This document shows, piece by piece, positions 6,994-8,171 of a stretch of DNA of 8,171 nucleotides. The notes under the pieces were generated by a model that made no database searches, was not told the origin of the DNA, and was given only the letters and a program-made list of their open reading frames with translations. Position 1 is the first letter of the stretch; each line of letters starts with the position of its first letter. The stretch comes from an uncultured Bacilli bacterium (GTDB lineage: Bacteria > Bacillota_I > Bacilli_A > RF39 > UBA660): positions 23,309-31,479 of the forward strand of contig CAJTSN010000010.1 in the NCBI GenBank assembly GCA_910578745.1. Direction: 5' to 3'. The position numbers and the translations under genes were made by a program.

Positions 6994-7338
6994 CTATCTC
7001 TTATTCATATCCCCTAAAAATTTGAAAAGAGAATCGAGTCCTTCAGTGACAACATCATTGACAAACCCAGATAAATCAAGACCTAGATTTGAAACTGGAT
7101 TTGAATAATCTTTCGCTTTCGTTTCTACATAGTTCTCAATATCGATATTTTTCCCATTTTTTACATCTTCTTCAAATTCTTTAATTTTATCACTTGTAAG
7201 GACCATATTTCGATGTTGTTCATATTCAAAATAGCCTGCCCCTTCGGATAAGTACAATACTGTAAAAGCCAAAAACAAAAAAAGAAAGCTCTTCGATAAA
7301 ATCTTTTTTGCTAATTTTTTCTTATCTTCTGTCTTCAT
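6994..7338 (-). CDS. Small single-pass membrane protein in the YqxA position
   Basis: A 114-residue protein with a lysine-rich N-terminus (MKTEDKKKLAKK), one hydrophobic segment at about 17-30, then a charged linker and a C-terminal amphipathic stretch (about 84-108). With the basic end inside, residues after ~33 should be outside the cytoplasm. The ATG at 7338 directly follows the spoIIP TAA (TAAATG), and its SD AGGTGAT lies in the last spoIIP codons with 7 nt spacing, so the two genes are coupled. In Bacillus the gene between spoIIP and lepA is yqxA (DUF3679), also a small protein with an N-terminal membrane segment. Position, size and topology match, and both have a C-terminal helical tail as I recall it, but I see no diagnostic motif. 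Homology is therefore an inference from synteny and no symbol is given. Confidence 0.85.
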   Translation of the reverse strand: MKTEDKKKLAKKILSKSFLFLFLAFTVLYLSEGAGYFEYEQHRNMVLTSDKIKEFEEDVKNGKNIDIENYVETKAKDYSNPVSNLGLDLSGFVNDVVTEGLDSLFKFLGDMNKR

Positions 7339-8171
7339 TTAATCACCTATATATTCTTTGATTACATCTGCCAGTATTTCTATTGTATTTAATACTTCAT
7401 CTAATGTATTTTCATGGCCCCCACATTCAATTAAAATTGCATTTTCACTTAAATCTTGATTGTAGATTCCATTTACGTTTTTTCCACTTTTTTTCATTAC
7501 CCCTCTTGATAACCCTTTATATTTTTTATTCAATAAATCATTCATTTTATTGGCAACACGTAAGTTTTTCTCATACGCATCATGCTCTGCACCAATCACA
7601 AATAATATTTTTGCATATTTTTTTTGATTTATTTCTACGGTAGAAGCCTCTTTTTTGACAGCATCACGATGTAAATCAATCACTAATTTTAAAGTCGGAT
7701 ATTTCTTGATGGCATCTTTGACTAAGAAACTACTAGCCTTATAACTATTTGCATAACTCCATCCATTTGTATGTAATAAATCGGATATATTGGTTGTCTC
7801 TACAATCGTTGGAATTCCCTTATTGTTCAATTTTTCCCTTAAAATATAAGAAGCCATCATGACATTAGGCGTAATATTATATTCCTCATACTTTTTATAA
7901 GAATAATTTTCAGTCTGATGCGTATTATATACATAAACTAAAGGTTCTTTCTCTTCTTTAGGAGAAGGATCTTCAATGTAAGTAGAATGAATTGGTTCTA
8001 TATTATTATCACTTGATGTTACAATATTTCCTACAGGACTTTCTTCATAGTTAAAAAAATTCTTTAAAATTGTTAAGGGATTTTGAATATCTACTTGATA
8101 CATCACCTCTACCATTTTTCCTAAAAAATTATGCTCATTTTTTTCATAGGCTAAGTGATGATTTGAATCTT
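7339..8171 (-). CDS. spoIIP: Stage II sporulation protein P, N-terminus outside the window
   Basis: Zinc-dependent N-acetylmuramoyl-L-alanine amidase of the SpoIIP family. With SpoIID and SpoIIM it degrades septal peptidoglycan on the mother-cell side and drives engulfment of the forespore. Numbered from the internal ATG at 8115, it has a putative zinc-binding His66 and Glu69 in NTHQTE, His149 in VIDLHRD and the catalytic-type Glu230 in LIECGG. The family motifs NSYKASSFLVKDAIKKYP and GIYNQDLSENA are present, and the C-terminus is complete. That ATG is probably not the start: the frame stays open for all 18 codons up to the window edge, and from 8115 there would be no signal or membrane anchor, whereas SpoIIP proteins are anchored and usually 300-400 residues. 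The stretch DIQNPLTIL matches the linker that follows the anchor in relatives. About the first 50-100 residues are missing. In Bacillus spoIIP is under sigma-E; its promoter here lies outside. Confidence 0.95.
   Translation of the reverse strand, partial: DSNHHLAYEKNEHNFLGKMVEVMYQVDIQNPLTILKNFFNYEESPVGNIVTSSDNNIEPIHSTYIEDPSPKEEKEPLVYVYNTHQTENYSYKKYEEYNITPNVMMASYILREKLNNKGIPTIVETTNISDLLHTNGWSYANSYKASSFLVKDAIKKYPTLKLVIDLHRDAVKKEASTVEINQKKYAKILFVIGAEHDAYEKNLRVANKMNDLLNKKYKGLSRGVMKKSGKNVNGIYNQDLSENAILIECGGHENTLDEVLNTIEILADVIKEYIGD

Noticed and set aside
8101..8115. ATG 8115 or ATG 8103 as the spoIIP start, with AGGA or GAGGTG just upstream
   Set aside because: Spacings are too short (about 4 and 2 nt), the frame is open further upstream, and either start would remove the membrane anchor expected of SpoIIP.

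Overview
This is an AT-rich window (about one third G+C by eye) in which every supported gene lies on the minus strand, so the sequence is described right to left. Shine-Dalgarno (SD) sites of the AGGTGA/AAGGA type, ATG starts, TGG for Trp and a SpoIIP engulfment amidase point to a low-GC, endospore-forming (or spore-former-derived) member of the Bacillota. The order spoIIP - small membrane protein - lepA - hemW is the order known from Bacillus and relatives (spoIIP-yqxA-lepA-hemW). The genus cannot be told from this window; an uncultured gut Bacilli/Erysipelotrichia-type lineage is only a guess.

Region 8171-6994 holds spoIIP, whose 5' end lies outside the window, and a 114-codon single-pass membrane protein whose ATG directly follows the spoIIP stop. 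A promoter with a perfect TATAAT then precedes lepA (elongation factor 4, complete). After lepA there is a weak hairpin, then an unrecognised 191-residue membrane protein that overlaps hemW by 8 nt. A good Rho-independent terminator closes this block after hemW.

Region 3370-1 holds three more genes: a cysteine-synthase-family PLP enzyme, an unrecognised 358-codon protein with its own extended -10 promoter, and cysS (cysteinyl-tRNA synthetase), which runs off the left edge without its last ~60 residues. The cysteine synthase relative and cysS sit two genes apart, so a cysteine-related theme is possible. The protein between them cannot be assigned.

No RNA genes, CRISPR arrays, insertion sequences, riboswitches or long repeats were seen. 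No intergenic gap exceeds about 100 bases, and the plus-strand reading frames are shadows. Most of the window is ordinary housekeeping and sporulation sequence. The real unknowns are the 358-residue and 191-residue proteins. I saw no evidence of a complete new system.
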